Assembly (NCBI RefSeq): GCF_011075055.1
Contig: NC_058152.1
Span: 434,001-498,000 of the forward strand
DNA: 64,000 nucleotides
Source: Mangifera indica
Taxonomy: Eukaryota; Streptophyta; Magnoliopsida; Sapindales; Anacardiaceae
Direction: 5' to 3'
The notes under the pieces: model-generated
Database searches by the model: none
What the model was told of the DNA's origin: nothing
The model's input: the letters and a program-made list of their open reading frames with translations, nothing else
Shown here: in pieces, positions 61,540 to 64,000 of the stretch
How positions within the stretch are numbered: the first letter of the stretch is position 1
Layout of the letters: each line of letters begins with the position of its first letter
Made by a program: the position numbers and the translations under genes

Positions 61540-64000
61540 TCGCTCTTCTTTCTCACTGAAGAACGCCGAGCAGTCGGTAGATAAGTTAACTTGCTTAAGC
61601 ACGCGACTCTCCTCCACGTGCACGACACTTGCTTCTTATTTGTATTTTTAGTTTACTTCGAGATGGGTTTTTGCCTTGGGTCATATATTAGCTAGGTTGC
61701 AAACTGTTCAGAGCTTGTGAGGTGTTCACAACTTAACTCAGATCCAACTAGGTTTAATTATTGTCAAATTCAATTTGATCTTCGATGGTTTAAGTTTGAT
61801 TTTCAATTTGAATTCAAATTTATTATTAATAGGTATGAGTTTATAAGCTTATAATTTACATAAAATATTAATAAATTTTTAATATTATATTTATATCTTT
61901 TTAAAAATATTAATATTATTAATAGGTATGAATTCAAACAGGATCAAATCCACTTTGGACAGACCTTAGCCCCACGAAATATGAGAAATTTCTCTGATAC
62001 TTCGCCCAAAGAACGCCATTGAAGCCCAGACAAACTCAAAGCTGGGCTACAAAAGATGATTCGGGCTCGGCCCAGAAATATATTTTGGATGTTCAATGCT
62101 GCTGCTGACTCAAGAGGAAATTTCACAACAGCAACCAAATCGCAAATCTAAAGCCCACATCATATTTTAATGTGCCCATTACTTTAACATAATAAAAAGA
62201 TAAATACGACTTAATTCATATTTTTTTTAAATTTAATTGTGCGGGAATTTCTTCCATATGCATTATTCGTACAGAAATTTACAAACAAACTTGAATCAAA
62301 TCGAATATATATTGGAGATCAAACTGTACCGGTTCAACTCACAACCCATTGTAAAAGACACCACTGTCGGCAATGAACTAAATTGGAAAAGAAGGAAGAT
62401 TGAATTATGGGTAGAAAAAGATGCACATGCAGATGCATTGATAAAAGAAGTCCGGTTTCTCCTTTAACAGGTTAATTATTAACAACGAAGTTTCATACAC
62501 ATGGATGGACCGGACTAATTTTAGTGCATCACATGGGGTGTTTTTCATGCACACCTGGTCAAGTAGTCCCCACTTCTTCAATACATTTTGGCAGCTTTTT
62601 CTCTGTCTCCCTTATGTGGGGGAAAGAAATCAATCCCAACCCAACTAATATTTATCACTCCAAAGGCCTAACTAATACACTTTCACATTAAAAATTGTAC
62701 TCGTATCTTGGTATGTATTATTTTTATAATAATTGTACACCGGCAACTTGATTAATGGTGCTTTCTTCTTGTTTTTATTCCATCCTTTTAATAAGGATGA
62801 TGATTGAAGTTTGTGGCAGGTGAAAGCCATACATCACTCTTCACCAGATTGCCTTAATGCGACAGTGCTATCCTACTTACTTACAATTAAGAAGATTGTA
62901 GATGTATTTGATAATATGGTTGGGGGTATTTTTGTATAGGGTTTGATCTAATCTAAGTTAATTTGATTCGAATATATTATTTAATTTGAATTAACTGAAT
63001 TCAAGCTAAAGTTTTAACTTAATAACTCAATTTGAGTTTGACTTATTTGATTATTTGTTGATAATATATATCCATCTAGTGATATTATTCACTTTTTTAG
63101 TGATTTTGTTTATTCCACCGACAACCCTTTGGTGACAATGTATTCAACTCAAACGAGTTTAAATTGGATATTATAGATTTAATCCAAACTCAAGTCAAGT
63201 CTAAATTTAGTTTGGATTGAATCTATCCCTATTTTTATACTAATAAGTGTGTATTGAAGTTAAATTACTTCTTTAGGTCAACCATTCACACTGAAAAATG
63301 AGAACTCATGAAAAAAATGGTCTAGTATCTAGAAATTCATAAAAAAAACTTTGCAACCTAACCTATAGATTGATATTTGCTTATTGTTGTGCACTTAGAA
63401 TTTTTCTTGGTTAAACTCACAAAAACAACACTAAAAGACAACCAGCTATATAAATTACATGCATTAGTTACCCATGTGATCTACTCGCAAGCCCATGACA
63501 CAATATGCGTATTATACCTTCTATCCAAGGGATAATTCTTGGCTATTACAATACTTCCCCGCAATCCGCAATCCACAATCTTCTCAATATATTTTTTTTA
63601 TCTCTTATTATTGTAATATTAAGATCACATTTTATCAAATCGGGAGCGTTGGATCATCTACTTTTTCTAATACAATAACTTGTCTTGATTTATATAGTAA
63701 TATCTAGTATTTAAATATGTAATTACATATATAACCCTACATCTTTTTTTACAAATTAAACTATTAAAGATTGTACAAAGATTTAGGGACAATACTTTTT
63801 ATATATCTTAGTAGAATATCAAACCACCATTGGAATGTTATTTTGTGCATCTTTTATCGATGCAATTTTTAGCATCAACCCTTAACTGACGATTGACCGC
63901 TCGAGGGTAGATGTAAATGTTTTTAAATAGAAACAAATGCAACCCTAAAATTAGTGAAAATAATATTTGGGACTTTTTCAATGTCTTCAAGTTATTCGAA
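61540..64000. other. Intergenic tail
   Basis: 61540-61700 should hold the S28 peptidase promoter and 5' UTR. After that come AT-rich DNA, a probable MITE (62937-63231) and short ORFs without recognisable products. No gene could be supported up to the window end. Confidence 0.5.
62937..63231. mobile_element. Probable hAT-type MITE
   Basis: 295 bp. Left TAGGGTTTGATCTAATC, inverted right TAGGGATAGATTCAATCC. Flanks TTTTTGTA (62929-62936) and TTTTTATA (63232-63239) match at 7 of 8 bases, consistent with an aged 8-bp target duplication. The interior is rich in ACTCAAATTGAG-like words. Confidence 0.5.

Noticed and set aside
1..64000. Prokaryotic-style systems, CRISPR arrays, viral insertions or LTR retrotransposons
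   Set aside because: No repeat-spacer pattern, no reverse transcriptase, integrase or capsid motifs, and no paired LTRs were found; gene structure is plainly plant nuclear.

Overview
The window is nuclear DNA from a flowering plant, almost certainly a eudicot. The evidence is split genes with short GT-AG introns, AT-rich intergenic and intron DNA, many small inverted-repeat transposons, a nuclear tRNA-Glu gene, and proteins typical of land plants (DUF8204, DUF3353, pectinesterase, the PHD/SWIB/Plus-3/GYF architecture, an OVATE-family relic). I cannot name the species. No operons, CRISPR arrays or intact autonomous transposons were seen. All exon models were assembled by eye from splice signals, reading-frame continuity and remembered family similarity. 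Each model keeps one open frame from ATG to stop.

Layout: (1) 272-3325 minus, a DUF8204 protein of 220 aa with one GC-AG intron. (2) 5209-13515 minus, a DUF726/TMCO4-like membrane hydrolase of 662 aa. (3) 13808-14701, a Mutator-like non-autonomous element with a perfect 10-bp target duplication. (4) 16114-23316 minus, a PHD/SWIB/Plus-3/GYF chromatin protein of 1316 aa containing a textbook U12-type AT-AC intron. (5) 23317-29979, a repeat-rich gene desert. (6) 29980-33713 plus, UPF0183/PHAF1-like, 402 aa. (7) 36335-36729, a broken OVATE-family gene. (8) 40166-40508, a displaced fragment of a group-3 sulfate transporter gene, just upstream of (9) 41007-45532 plus, a DEAH5/Prp22-type spliceosomal helicase of 1192 aa. 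(10) 46392-48489 minus, a PME53-like pectinesterase of 360 aa. (11) 50541-50613 plus, tRNA-Glu(CTC). (12) 51564-54681 plus, a DUF3353 chloroplast membrane J-like protein of 278 aa. (13) 56065-61539 minus, an S28 serine carboxypeptidase of 487 aa. The tail after 61540 is intergenic.

The genes do not form one pathway; they act in chromatin, splicing, cell wall, plastid and vacuolar or secretory functions. As I recall the Arabidopsis map, DUF726, PHD/SWIB/GYF and S28 are neighbours at At2g18080-18100, and UPF0183 and DUF3353 are neighbours at At3g51130-51140. The window therefore looks like two conserved blocks interleaved. No new multi-gene system was found. The most interesting points are the U12 AT-AC intron, the captured sulfate-transporter fragment with a flanking duplication, the OVATE relic, and several mobile elements with exact target duplications.
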